A stretch of 64,000 nucleotides of DNA from Sabethes cyaneus (taxonomy: Eukaryota; Arthropoda; Insecta; Diptera; Culicidae), in contig NC_071355.1 of the NCBI RefSeq assembly GCF_943734655.1, positions 196,911,939-196,975,938 of the forward strand, read 5' to 3'. Below the pieces are notes generated by a model. That model had not been told where the DNA came from. It searched no databases and saw nothing but the letters and a program-made list of their open reading frames with translations. This document shows positions 11,711 through 22,871 of the stretch, piece by piece (the first letter of the stretch is position 1; each line of letters starts with the position of its first letter). Made by a program: the position numbers and the translations under genes.

Positions 11711-11865
11711 AACTTATCCAATTTAATTCTACTAGGTCTGTGTTTCGCCTACGACTTGCAGTTGCAGGCTTCCTCAGTGTCTGTTTTCAAACAGAACTGA
11801 AACAAGCACTGAGGAGCCTGCAAGTCGTAGGCGAAATATGTATCTGTCAAGAATAAAATATACAC
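11711..11865. repeat. Hairpin repeat, copy 1
   Basis: Begins aacttatccaatttaattc, passes through gtttcgcctacgacttgca, and after a short loop returns with the inverse tgcaagtcgtaggcgaaat. Same family as 22,411-22,667 and 37,164-37,327 but with a 6-bp internal duplication (gcagttgcag) and a diverged right outer arm. No target duplication recognised. Confidence 0.85.
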
Positions 11866-13090
11866 ACGGGTGCAAATTTAATCTCCATTATGCGAAAAAT
11901 GACCCATGAATTCAAGAATCTAGTGTATTTTCCTGCTATGATTTTACACCATGAATAATATTCATGATTTCATACTCTTACGCGTTACTATTTTGCGCGC
12001 GAAGTAGTGAAACAATGAATCTTTCAACTTAGAATCATGAATGAAATTTCTGGTAAGCAGAATTTTACTCATGATATCATGCACTTCTCGATTAAAATCT
12101 TGAAATCACGATGACGCCATTTAGCTATCAAATGACAAATCTGGCTGGCTTATTTACATGAACTTTTCACAAAAATCGATTGCTAAAAAGTCATGGTCGC
12201 TGTTTTTAATTTCTGGTTTTGATTCTACAGATTTTACCACTTATTTTGGTAGTAATTTTGTGTTGAACCGACTGCAATAAGCGGATAAACAATAACCACA
12301 CTAGTTCCCCGCGGAAGAAAACGTTGAAAAATTTCCGAGATACAAAGTTTGAAAAGCATTGGACAATTGGGTTGAGGATAGGGCTTAGATTGGACAATTT
12401 TTTTGGCAATATGTATCATGCTACATATGGCATCCGATTTATTTCTTCTGTGGTGGTAACAGAGGCAACAAGTCGTATGCCACGAATGCGACAAATTATG
12501 GCATATTGCCAGAGTTGCCTGGATCGACCGATCAATCGATGGACTAGGAATTGCTTGAGAAGTATTCGGAGCCGGATCAAACCCCGTTATTCCTATTCTC
12601 GGTGGGAGTTAGAATACTATCTACTGAACAGGTTGATCTCTGAGCATTCCTAAACCATCAAGCGTTATTTGGACCAAATTCATCTCTGGTGCATAAGCTA
12701 TTGCCGGTTTCTTACGATATTCCTGTTGCTGCTGCTGCAAACGCCAATGGAGGGGTTCCCTTTTCTGCCTCCTCGACTGCATCGATGGTGTCTACGCGCA
12801 GGTTCTTCTTTCATAACAACACTTCACTTGCGGCGTCGGGTAAAGCAACCGTCGTTGTCACCTCACCGGAACTGCCGTCATTAAAACGGACCGATCGGTT
12901 AATTTCTATATTCAGAATAACGGATATCATAACCTCATCCACTTTTATCTTAGGGGATTCTTCCTTCCTTCCATGGCTTCTTCCTTCCTTCCATGCATAG
13001 TAGAATTAAATTGGATAAGTTTTGTTTTTATTTATTTTCCAGTTTTCGTATTCTACGCTCCAAAATGTCATGTCATGGGATTCATTACTT
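11866..13090. other. Unassigned, includes a hairpin-repeat arm
   Basis: Open frames at 12,324-12,653 (plus) and 12,669-13,000 (plus) have no motif I recognise. An isolated outer arm of the hairpin repeat (tagtagaattaaattggata, then agtttt) sits at 12,998-13,023, so an old copy has lost its left half. Host exon content cannot be excluded but is not supported. Confidence 0.4.
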
Positions 13091-14032
13091 TCTTATGATG
13101 GTCTATATGAGTGAAATAGGTCATAAAAACCACAATAAGCATGCACTAAAATACGGATTGCTACTTGGACAAGGTTTGAGGCATTTAACTCCTCGAAAGA
13201 AAGCTGTGCCTCACCCAAAATTCGCACGTAGTTCACGGCAAATTGCGGGTTATCGAACTTCGCACATATCACCTGTTGTGCGCACATATACTGCTACTAG
13301 GTGATGGTCAGAGTCAATATCCGCACCCCGTGGGGAACGTATGTTCGCCGTTCCGGTCATCCTTAAAAACGTGGTCAATTTAGTTCATTGTACGTTAGTC
13401 ACGTGATCTGCAGGTGGCTTTGTGGGTATCTTTGCGTGCGAAAAAAGTTGGCAACGTTGACCCGATCATCGGTCTAAACAGCTTCCTTGCCGACCTGGGT
13501 GTTCAAAGTTATCCCCGATGACGATCTTGATGTCCCGTGGCGAGCAGCTGTCGTGCATTGCCTCCAGCCTTGCGTAGAAAGCTTCATTCTCATCGTCGGG
13601 ACTACCTTGGCACTAGCAGTGCACGTTGATGATGCTGTAATTGAAGAAATGGCCCTTTATCCCCAATATAGACCCATTCTCTCTTTGATAGCCTTTCTAT
13701 CTATCACGCGATTCTGCATTCTGCCCAGCACAACAAAACCCGTTGCCATTTCGTTGGTAGTGCCACTGCTCCGGTAAAACTGGGCATTTCTGCCGCGGAT
13801 CTTCAAAACCTTTGCTCCTGTGCGACAGAATTTCTGCAGATCTGCAGTTCCAAGTACCGATTTTGGTGGGTTTGGATAGGTTGCCTTACCAGGGTAACAC
13901 TATCAAGTCGCGTGATAGGGCTACCATCTTATAGTACCCAGACAAGACAAGTGCCTCCTTTTCTATTGGTATATGACCTTAATTTCCACCGGGGTTAGTT
14001 ACCCGATCTCGGTTAGTACCAGTTAGAAGTTG
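13091..14032 (-). pseudogene. LINE endonuclease remnant
   Basis: The minus strand carries, with frame breaks, the blocks expected of the C-terminal half of an APE-type LINE endonuclease: DIKIVIGDNFEH (about 13,530-13,495; normal form VIGDFNA), TGTANIRSPRGADIDSDHHL (near 13,370-13,310, the SDH metal/histidine block), and then linker text down to 13,093. The GDFNA asparagine/aspartate motif is damaged, so no activity is expected. It is the upstream (5') side of a minus-strand element whose reverse transcriptase is not adjacent; instead a young R1 copy is inserted next to it. Confidence 0.7.
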
Positions 14033-14045
14033 ATGGATAAGAGTC
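14033..14045. repeat. Target-site duplication of truncated R1 (left)
   Basis: atggataagagtc directly abuts the T-run (poly-A tail on the other strand) and is repeated exactly at 15,597-15,609. Confidence 0.9.
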
Positions 14046-15596
14046 TTTTTTTTAACGAGTAGTGAAATCTGCTATCAGACACCTGAGAGGACAACTCAGA
14101 GAGTGGGGTTTGGTATCCCCCCTTCCGGGGCGTGAGGATCCAGACCCACTAAAACCCTACTTAAGTCTCCAGCCTCAATCCACCTTGGAACCACCTTATC
14201 GGTATTACTTCAGGGAGGGGCTATTGTGCTTAACGTACACTCTTAGATAACTACTGGACTATGGTAGTTAGGCTGTTTATTCGCCGTTGATCGGCTTTCC
14301 AGCGGTTTTGTAGCTCAAGTACGATCTGGGTAGCAGCCGCATTGACCGCACCCCAGACGTCCGAGCTAGAACACATCCTTTGGACTAAGTTATCCGGAGT
14401 AGTGTACTGTCAGCTAACTGCCATCATGTTGCTTCTCACGCCCGCGAAACGAGGGCATATGAAGAAAGCATGTTCTGCAGTTTCCTCAACGTCCGCGCAT
14501 TCGGGACACTCGGGGGACTCCGCATGCCCAAACTTGTGCAGATACTGTCTAAAACAACCATGCCCTGATAGACTCTGTGTCAGGTGGAAGTTGACTTCGC
14601 CATGGCGCCTGTTGACCCATCCGGATAGTTCCGGGATAAGTATATGTGTCCACCGGCCTTTTGTGGAATTAGACCATGCCCGCTGCCATGTGATCATCGA
14701 GATCGATCTTGTGGTACTCCGTATGCCTCTAGTTCCACGTTGGTTGAAGCACTCTACGTCCTCGCTGATGATGATACCAATAGGCATCATACCCGCTAAG
14801 ACGCAGATTGCGTCATGTGAAACTGTGCGATACACACTCGCCACTCTTAAGCACATGAGACGATAGGTGCTTTCCAACTTGGCTAGATAGCTTTTGGTAC
14901 CTAACGCCGATGACCACACCGGCCCGCCATACCTGAGTATGGACTGGACCACGTTGGCTAAAAGCCTTCGCTTGCTGCCATATGCCGCAGAGCTATTAAA
15001 CATCATACGAGACAATGCCGAGATAGCTGTGGAAGCCTTCTTGCGGGCATAGTCGACGTGGCTCCCGAACTTGAGCTTGTCGTCGACCATGACTCCAAGG
15101 AGTTTTAAGGACCGCGTTGACGAAATAGTGCAGTCCCTGACGCTGATATTTGCTTGCTGCACCGACTTGCGGTTGTTCACCACGATAACCTCCGTTTTAT
15201 GATGCGCTAGGTCCAGTTTCCTGGATCGCATCCAATCTTCAACAATGCTTATAGAGTGGGCAGCCGTCAACTCAACCTCTCTGATAGATTCACCGTAGAC
15301 TTCCAAGGTGATATCGTCCGCAAAGCCGACAATCGCCACCCCTACCGGAAACTTTAGCTTCAACACCTCGTCATACATGACGTTCCACAACACCGGGCCC
15401 AGTATGGAACCTTGCGGAATCCCTGAGGTGATTGGTACGCAATTCTGTACAGCGACACCGGCACTTGGACGTTCCGAAGCGAGCTGGCTATGGAGTCCCA
15501 GCTAGCGCTATTAAACGCATTTCTCACGTCGAGCGTGACAACTGCGGAATAACGAATACCAGTCCTCTTGGGCTGGATTGCCACCTCGGCTGTCTT
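14046..15596 (-). mobile_element. R1-clade LINE, 5'-truncated young copy
   Basis: Nearly identical on the minus strand to the 3' 1.6 kb of the full R1-clade element at 47.5-52.7 kb, including the 3' untranslated region and an A-tail (T-run 14,046-14,053). Perfect 13-bp direct repeats flank it. The 5' truncation falls inside ORF2, as expected from incomplete target-primed reverse transcription. It lacks the 24-bp segment found at 52,658-52,681 in the full copy. Confidence 0.95.
14251..15596 (-). pseudogene. R1-clade ORF2, C-terminal half, frameshifted
   Basis: Encodes the second part of the ORF2 protein: TLDVRNAFNSASWDSI (palm motif A), then after the lesion VGFADDITLEVYG (catalytic FADD) and the C-terminal CCHC-type finger CPECADVEETAEHAFFIC. 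Relative to the intact copy, 58 bp equivalent to 51,222-51,279 are missing near 15,445, between two short CAG repeats. The loss is not a multiple of three, so motif A and FADD fall in different frames. The 5' half (endonuclease, RT start) is absent. A few substitutions distinguish it from the full copy, implying a recent insertion. Confidence 0.95.
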
Positions 15597-15609
15597 ATGG
15601 ATAAGAGTC
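15597..15609. repeat. Target-site duplication of truncated R1 (right)
   Basis: Exact copy of 14,033-14,045 at the 5' end of the truncated element. Confidence 0.9.
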
Positions 15610-16307
15610 TAAGAACTGCTAACTGCTGGGGTCTGTATTACGCATTATCTACCCATTCACCAACCTAGCTTACTAGAAGTACCATATATTTCTTCATCCT
15701 AATAAAACTGAATAGTCTCATATAATCGTGGCTCAGATATTGCAGCTTAGCAATATCATTTGTGTTTTACTGAATTCTTGCAAGATAATGAATTCTGGCG
15801 AACTCCTGAGGAGTCTGTAATTATTCCAGCTTATCGCATTTCAGCAGTAGTAGAACCCAAAAATTTTCAATCAACTCGTCGGATGAGTTAATTTGGGCCA
15901 GTCTACCGGCCGGTATGTTACTTGCGGTCGAAAGTCATAAAGTCATCTCCCGGCTACGAAACCATCATCAGCCATCCCAAATCCCGACCAAACATCCGAT
16001 ATGTACTGCATACAACTCGATCCGATATTGATGTGTCTTAAAATTTACTTTTATTTTTATTATTTGTGTTTTTCGACCGATTGGAATAAATTATCTTGGG
16101 AAACATTTATAAATATTCATACGAAGGAGCAAGCGAGATAAAAAGAAACGCACGACATACATGCATTTTTAATGGAAAGTAAAATAAAAACTTACCAAAA
16201 GGCTGAAAACTGACGGAGATAACGAGAATGAAGCCTTGAAATCTTGAAATGAGGCGTGAAAGGGATGGACAGCTAACGGACTGAATGACTGCCGGCAGTG
16301 CATACTC

Positions 16308-16356
16308 ATACACACATACACACACACGCACACGCACACTGCACACTTACACACAA
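16308..16356. repeat. (CA)n microsatellite, interrupted
   Basis: Runs of cacaca broken by single T, G and CTG interruptions. Confidence 0.85.
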
Positions 16357-17827
16357 TGAGGAGTTTGTCGTAACAGCACGGCAATGAGGAAGACAACAGC
16401 AATCCACAGCAAGAAAACACCGATTTAAGAACTTTCAAAGAATCAAAAACAGCGCGACGACGATCGGGTGAAGGTGAAAAAATCAAACTTATTATACTAA
16501 AGTAGATATAATGTGTGTATTTATTTTATTTTTATGCCCATCTGATCTCGTCACGTCTGATCTTTGCTGGCCGCGCGGCACGTTGCTTGTTTCGAAGTCG
16601 AAGAGGCTCACCGATAGAGAACGGTAGAACGCGAAAGATGAAAAACGATTTCATTCCGCCGGAATCTCTTAAATGCGGCTAATGATGGGAAATTGGAGAA
16701 GTATTGAAACTTTATCAATATTGAATACTGTAATTAATTGGTTTTGGTACACTTTCTTGCTTGAAGAACTAGGCTTATTTAATTGGTAAAGCTTTTGACG
16801 AGTGTTGGATCGATAAAGACCTGCTAAGGAGATTAGCTACCAAACAAACAACACAGGACGGTTTTAAACTTCTGCGAACTGGTATCGTCGAGAGGCCGCG
16901 TTCCGTCGTCGGTGACGATGACGAAAATGACGAGAGAACAGTGCGACACAGATAACCGTAACTGCCGCTCTGCTGCATCGGCGGCCGGGCCGGGTCGAAG
17001 CCGGCGACTGCCTAGCGCATCGTCGATTCGCGACTGCATTATATCAGCCCCGGCAGCAGCGCAGTCCCGTCAGCCGACAGACCACGCAGCAAGCGCAAGA
17101 AAGCGCACAAATGCCACGGATACCAAACTACCGAAACATTTTTCGTCCATCCCAAAAACATCGAAAAACTTGTTTACATTAACGTCTCGGTTATGTGACA
17201 ACTTTTTATTGTCCACCCGAAACCGAGGAGTGCGATCTCGTGGCTGCTGCTGCTGAGGTGGGTCGCGAGATCAATATACTCAGTTTACGACCCGGTTGCA
17301 CGATGCAGCCACGATTCACTGTCCGAATGCGGTGATATTTTAAGGGGTCAGAGAAAAATAGTGTTTAATAGGTTTGCATACTATTCCATTGTGTCCAATA
17401 GAGCCAGCAGCCTTGTGAACTATTGAATAAGCTGAAGAATTTTTCTTTAACGAAGCTTTAACCGCAAAATATTTACTGAACTGCTGTAGTAGTAGTACGG
17501 GATGAGTTGAACCAATCAAATAGGATTTCAAATGGTAATAAAAGTATAATTATGTTTATGTTTCATATTTAATCACATCTCATATTGCTCAACCATCGGT
17601 AGGCAATCACTTATAACTCATAACGTAACGCGCTCTTCCGATGTAGTTTATTAGCAGATAATAACTTCATTTGTTATCATTATTTTTTAATCATAAAATC
17701 ACTTACCCGCACCGAGAGTCGTTCGGCCACGAGACCGACCAATTGGGGTTCCCTCATTGGGACCGCTCTTAAGTAAACAGGCCCTTCAGTATTTATCTGC
17801 ACTTAAAACCCCGACTCGTCGACACGG

Positions 17828-17906
17828 TGATGACGAAAATGATGACGGCGACGCCGCCGCCGCCACCGCTGCTGTTGCCGCCGATGATAATGATAATAAT
17901 AAAGAT
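17828..17906. repeat. Trinucleotide-rich tract
   Basis: Consecutive GAT/GAC, GCC and AAT-type triplets (gacgccgccgccgccaccg, then gataatgataataataa). Any 'DDNDNN' peptide from it is a composition effect. Confidence 0.7.
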
Positions 17907-19654
17907 GATCACTTTTCCGGTGGAAGCTCACACTGGCACTGGAGCATTTCTATAGGCTCAGAAATGGTAATAAAATCCTCGTTAACGGTGAGGAACAGTG
18001 CGAGTGAGTGACCAAGTCGAGCAATATTTCGGAAGCATTTTGACCGTGAGAAGCAAGCCAGGGACGGAATCTGTTTCAATTCAAGTCTCGATCCTGCTTT
18101 TTTCGGGACTGGGCTGCACCCAGCCTCACTACTGTGGCACAGTGAAGCCGACGCTGCGCTGCTGACCGGAGAGTTGGTTTTTGCGGCCTTGCGCGAGCTC
18201 ATAATTATAGGGTATGAAAGTTATGATTAATCATGATTTGAGGTACTTTTCAATTTCAATTTGGAACGGTTCTGTTGAGGTGTAGAAATGTTTATGAAGT
18301 GTGAAAATCATTTCTATTGAACCGTTTCGTTCGGCAGAATCCCGACCGCAGAGACTGCAAGCGACGAACCGGATGGATGGCGTGAAGGAACAGGAAAACA
18401 GTCGCAATCAAGAGTTCCGTTGGTAGGATTAAACATTGTCGGACAACTGTCAGTCGAGCCGCTGTTTATTCGAAGGAAAGAAAACCAGTTCCTAATTAGT
18501 GGCGGCAATGATTGACAGTTCCTAAACAGTTTTTCTAAACCAACATACTCAATTAGATTAATTTCGCTAACCAGTTTGTTTCAGTTCCGTTAAGTCCGCG
18601 GCTCTTGAGTTCACACTCCAATCACTGTTAGGCCGACGACGTCGATCATATATACAAAAATTATTATTTATAATTTTCCCCCATCAGCCGAACCCGGCGC
18701 GAGCGATGGTGGCAGATTTGGTGCTTGGGAATGATGATGGACTGCGCGGTGAGAGAACAAGTAAACCTGTTGCTTCTGGTTGCGTCCCTCCGGCCAGCCG
18801 ACCGACCTGCTGGACTTGCTCGTCCGGCGCTCGTTGGGGCCCCAACTGCACCGCGCCGTCAGAGGCAATGACGGTTCCCAAGTAAAACAAACAGCCGCAC
18901 GGCCCACGGGAAAAAGAAACATCAATTGATTTGAATTTGTGATACAAATCGTTTCTACTTTCTTCTATTTTAATCTTCTTGGCCTTCACCGAAACTAGGT
19001 AGTTGGAATATTTGCGGATTTCTGTTTGAGAGACAATTACTGTTTCCAATCTCGAGCAGTTATTAGTCAAGGCATTACGGAGAAATTTCACTGGCGTCGT
19101 TGCTTTGCTGGACAGCTAGGCAAATTGGGGTCATTAAATAGATTGAATGCAAAGGTCAACTGTTGAATAATGCTTGATATAAATTGAATTTGTGTAGTCT
19201 CGGACTTTACGACTTGAAATAGGTAATTATAGGAAACATAAAATAAGTAGAACCGGCATGATGTAGTAGAAATAGAACCGACATGATTATTATTATGCAA
19301 TCTCGTATGTAACCAGTAATGAAAAACATCGAAGCAATTTTCCCCCCTCAATCATAATTGTTTGCGCTCATGTCACCATGGAATTCGTTATATTGATCGA
19401 GCCTGAGCAGAATCGACGTTCTGTTTTTACAGGTTCTCTCAACATTCATTGCTATTTCGTTATGTCCAAAATTGGTTAACACCCAAATCACAGTTTGGGT
19501 TCTACAGTCTTTGGATTGTCATTTGGCACAATTACTGCCCCGACACATTTCCAGAATATGTACATGGCCAATTTGATGTAATATAGTTCGGGTCCGTCTA
19601 CTCGGGTCTGAGGTCTACTATATGGCATTTGGCAGATCCTGACCTTCATGACAC

Positions 19655-20900
19655 GACACACTGTACTGGACTGAACTGAACCTGAACTAGACCTGAACTG
19701 AAGCTGAACTGAACCTGAACTGAACTTGAACTAAATCTGAACTAAATCTGAACTGAACCTAAACTGAACCAAAACTGAACCTGAACTGAGCCTGAACTAA
19801 ACCTGAACTGAACCTGAACTGAAGTTGAATTGAACGTGAACTGAACGTGAACTGAACGTGAACAAAACCTGAGTTAGACCTAAACTGTACTTGAACTGTA
19901 CTGAACTGAACCTGAACTGAACCTGTACTTGAACTGTACTGAACTGAACCTGAACTGAACCTGAACTGAACCTGAACTGAACCTGAACTGAACCTGAACT
20001 GAACCTGAACTGAACCTGAACTGAACCTGAACTGAACCTGAACTGAACCTGAACTGAACCTGAACTGAACCTGAACTGAACCTGAACTGAACCTGAACTG
20101 AACCTGAACTGAACCTGAACTGAACCTGAACTGAACCTGAACTGAACCTGAACTGAACCTGAATTGAACCTGAACTGAACCTGAACTAAACCTGAACTGA
20201 ACTTGACCTGAACCTGACCTGAACCTGACCTGAACCTGACCTGAACCTGACCTGAACCTGAACTGAACCTAAACTGAACCTGAACTGAGCCTGAACTGAA
20301 CCTGAACTGAAGCTGAACTGAACCTGAACTGAACTTGAACTGAATTTGAACTAAAGCTGAACTGAACCTAAACTGAACCTAAACTGAGCCTGAACTAAAC
20401 CTGAACTGAAGTTGAATGGAATGTGAACTGAACGTGAACTAAACCTGAGTTAGACCTAAACTGTACCTGAACTGTACTGAACTGAACCTGAACTGAATCA
20501 GAACTGAAGCTGAACTAAACCTGAACTAAACCTAAACTGAACCTGCACTGAACCTGAGCTGACCCTGAACTGAACCTGAACTGAACCTGAACTGAACCTG
20601 AACTGAACCTGAACTGAACCTGAACTGAACCTGAACTGAACCTGAACTGAACCTGAACTGAACCTGAACTGAACCTGAACTGAACCTGACCTGAACCTAA
20701 CCTGAACCTGACCTGAACCTGACCTGAACCTGACCTGAACCTGACCTGAACCTGACCTGAACCTGACCTGAACCTGACCTGAACCTGACCTGAACCTGAC
20801 CTGAACCTGACCTGAACCTGAACTGAACCTAAACTGAACCTGAACTGAACGTGCCTTAAACCTAAATTAGACCTATAATGAATCTAAACTGTACCTGAAC
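19655..20900. repeat. 11-bp satellite, unit CCTGAACTGAA
   Basis: More than 100 copies of an 11-bp unit, CCTGAACTGAA. Homogeneous blocks (about 19,950-20,190 and 20,560-20,690) alternate with diverged ones, and a CCTGAACCTGA variant has amplified as its own blocks (20,205-20,262 and 20,688-20,820). That pattern indicates repeated local expansion. Three reading frames of an 11-bp period give repetitive peptides with no biological meaning. A second, diverged patch lies at 21,293-21,475. Confidence 0.95.
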
Positions 20901-21292
20901 TTAAGACTCTGCCGACTGTTAGTTTCGTAATTTTTATCGTACTTTTTTGGCATTTTCAGTCTTTTACGGAAATTAGAACTGGCTTTTTCAATTCACTCCG
21001 ACGTTTCGACTATTTATTTTAATCTTTTTCAAGGATAGCTACAATATTTTGTCATGTTTGTTTTAGTTATAAATGTCTTTTGTTTAGATTGTACCTACAG
21101 TTGTCTCAGTTCGTCGTTAAAAATCTTTAATTTTAAGAATGTAAATGTCTTCTTTAGTTTTTCTGTGCATATCTGCCGTCTGCAAAAGATTAATATTTGT
21201 AGTCTGTCTCAGTTTAGTACAGTTTGTTGGTGAAAAAACATTTCCAAAAACTTCGCTACTATCATAGTTGAACCTACTTTTCAAACTTCACA
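20901..21292. other. Spacer between satellite blocks
   Basis: AT-rich, without a repeat or a coding signal that I can identify. Confidence 0.45.
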
Positions 21293-21475
21293 CACCTGTA
21301 CCTGAACTGTACGTGAACTGGACCTGAAATGAAACTGAAATGAGCCTGAACTGAGCCTGAACTGGACCTGAACTGAAACTGAACTGAACCTGAACTGAAA
21401 CTGATCTAAGCCTGAACTAAACCTAAATTGAACTGGAACTGAACCTGAACCGTATCTGAACTGGACCTGACCCTG
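21293..21475. repeat. Second patch of the 11-bp satellite
   Basis: Diverged CCTGAACTGAA-like units (many ACCTGAAATGAAACTGAA variants). The patch ends exactly where LINE-derived sequence begins near 21,476, so the satellite abuts or invaded the LINE fragment. Confidence 0.85.
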
Positions 21476-21631
21476 CGCCAGCTCGTGATTCATCCATCTC
21501 TTCTAGACATCGTTCTCACATACCCCGCCAAGCATGGTGCTAAGCACACGACTTTCAAAAACGGTCAGTGCTTTCAGGTTCCCGTCGAGTATTGTCCACG
21601 TTTCGTGCCCGTAGAGGACTATCGGTCTGAT
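21476..21631 (-). pseudogene. RTE-like LINE C-terminal scrap
   Basis: The minus strand reads RPIVLYGHETWTIL (about 21,631-21,590), LKALTVFESRVL and MNHELAQ (to about 21,476), the region downstream of the reverse transcriptase palm in RTE-like elements. The Tc1/mariner element to the right is inserted directly upstream of this block. Confidence 0.75.
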
Positions 21632-21787
21632 TAACGGGTGGCAACTAAAATTTTGGAATTTTTGCGGCCCTTATGCTCAGCAACAAACAAACTCAGGGAG
21701 AAATAAGAATATGTATATATCAGCTCTCCCTCATCTCTTTTTGTTAATATTTTTTGTTTTGTTTATGCTTACCCAGTTTTGCTAAGA

Positions 21788-22410
21788 ATGGCGTCGAAAC
21801 AAGAAGCATTTCGGGAGCGCGTTGTACACTTCTACGAACTGCAACAGAAATCTCGGCAAAAAGTATACAGTACAACATTTAAAAAGCAAATATGTTGCGG
21901 CTGCGACTGTTTACCATATCCTAAGATGCCCAACAACTATTCGCAAGCAAGGTAGTGGAAGACCAGCCAAAATTATGGACGCAGAAGGACATCGTTCTCT
22001 TTCTCGTTTCTTCAACAACAAGCCCTCTGGTTTGGCTATCAATTGAGATGCACCAGACGAATGTTTAGAGAAAATTTTGATCCCGTTCCTACAAAAACAT
22101 CATGCAGATGGACAATACGTGTTTTGGCCGGATAGAGCATAGATAGATGCATTACGCCAAAAAACACAATCGCTCCTGAATATTCGATCCCATTTTTACC
22201 CAAGAACCACGACCTGAAAAATCTGTCTCAGTGCGCCCAATCGAAAATTTCTTCAGGATTTTGATGTCCTTAGTGTACAAAAATAATTGGAGAGCCACGA
22301 ATTGCAAACAGTTGATTGGTAGAATCAAGAGATGCATTCGCAAAGTTGACATGAAGGCCGTACAACGCTTCTGTTTCGACGTCAAACGAAAGCTTCGCCG
22401 AACAGCCGAT
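21788..22410 (+). pseudogene. Tc1/mariner-like transposase, internally deleted
   Basis: The start MASKQEAFRERVVHFYEL (21,788 on) is followed, after a frame break, by KYTVQHLKSKYVAAATVYHI and GSGRPAKIMD, a helix-turn-helix DNA-binding domain with the GRP(R/A)-type hook linking the two halves. After FNNK (22,020) the protein jumps to PSGLAIN and then ILIPFLQKHHADGQYVFWPD, the block around the second catalytic aspartate, so the part bearing the first catalytic aspartate is deleted. RPIENFFRILMSLVY (22,232 on) and RRTAD close the C-terminus; the last codons lie beyond the hairpin insert at about 22,679-22,700. Inactive because of the deletion and several frame breaks. Family by domain order and the WPD/RPIENF motifs. 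Confidence 0.85.
22400..22410. repeat. Target-site duplication of hairpin element (left)
   Basis: gaacagccgat, repeated exactly at 22,668-22,678, brackets the hairpin element inside the transposase gene. Confidence 0.9.
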
Positions 22411-22667
22411 TGACTGAAGTTTTTGGAGCGTCTTAGTAGAATACGAAACCTAAAACTAAAAAATGAGAAAACTTATCCAATTTAATTCTACTATGTGTAT
22501 TTTATTCAATAACAGATACGTATTTCGCCTACGACTTGCAGGCTTCCTCAGTTCGAAAACAGACACTGAGGAAACCTGCAAGTCGTAGGCGAAATACGTA
22601 TCTGTCATTGAATAAAATACACATAGTAGAATTAAATTGGATAAGTTTTCTCATTTTTTATTTTTAG
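22411..22667. mobile_element. Hairpin-forming short element, best copy
   Basis: A 257-bp insertion in the transposase remnant, flanked by 11-bp duplications. It has a roughly 46-bp single-copy head (tgaagtttttggagcgtctt...) followed by a near-perfect inverted repeat, 22,457-22,660, with arms of about 96 nt and a tiny loop (tcgaaaac). The arms read aaaacttatccaatttaatt, ... acagatacgtatttcgccta, cgacttgcagg... . The same head occurs at 37,166 and the same arms at 11,711 and 12,998. No coding capacity. Target duplications of 9-11 bp and a defined head suggest a mobile family; mechanism unknown. Confidence 0.9.
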
Positions 22668-22678
22668 GAACAGCCGAT
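22668..22678. repeat. Target-site duplication of hairpin element (right)
   Basis: Exact copy of 22,400-22,410. Confidence 0.9.
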
Positions 22679-22871
22679 GACGGACCGTTTTCAAATGTAC
22701 ACTAATTTTTTTTCAACAATGGATAATGTATCTTTAATTTCGGTAAATCAGATCTTCTTTATGTATCTTTGTCTTTTTTTGACAGCTTGAGAAAAAATTC
22801 CAAAATTTTAGTTGCCACCCGTTAGTGTGTTGTAATGATACATTTAGTATGCGGGTGAATGTTACTTGACC

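Larger units (their letters stand above)
15610..19640. other. Unique DNA, GC-rich patches, no recognised gene
   Basis: No transposon signature found. GC-rich stretches at 16,860-17,130 and 18,680-18,910 and a CCG/CTG-rich tract at 17,830-17,890 stand out from AT-rich surroundings. Open frames here (16,912-17,256 plus; 18,684-19,091 minus) overlap on both strands and show no domain. This is one of the better places for an unrecognised host exon or enhancer, but I cannot support a gene. Confidence 0.4.
21634..22822 (+). mobile_element. Tc1/mariner-superfamily element with intact ends
   Basis: Terminal inverted repeats of about 30 bp begin ACGGGTGGCAACTAAAATTT and are perfectly mirrored at 22,793-22,822. 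TA flanks both ends (21,632-21,633 and 22,823-22,824), the expected duplication. The 1,189-bp element contains a broken transposase and, near its 3' end, a 257-bp hairpin element inserted with its own duplication; without that insert it is about 0.92 kb. Confidence 0.92.

Noticed and set aside
14342..14866. 174-codon plus-strand frame
   Set aside because: It is antisense to the R1 ORF2 C-terminus; the same shadow appears at 51,858-52,382 on the opposite strand of the full copy.
18684..19091. 135-codon minus-strand frame
   Set aside because: Composition-driven in a GC-rich patch, overlapped by another frame with a different peptide, and with no motif.
19655..20900. Regular short repeats as a possible CRISPR array or telomere
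   Set aside because: Units are contiguous 11-mers without spacers, and the unit is not the insect TTAGG repeat. The genome is eukaryotic.
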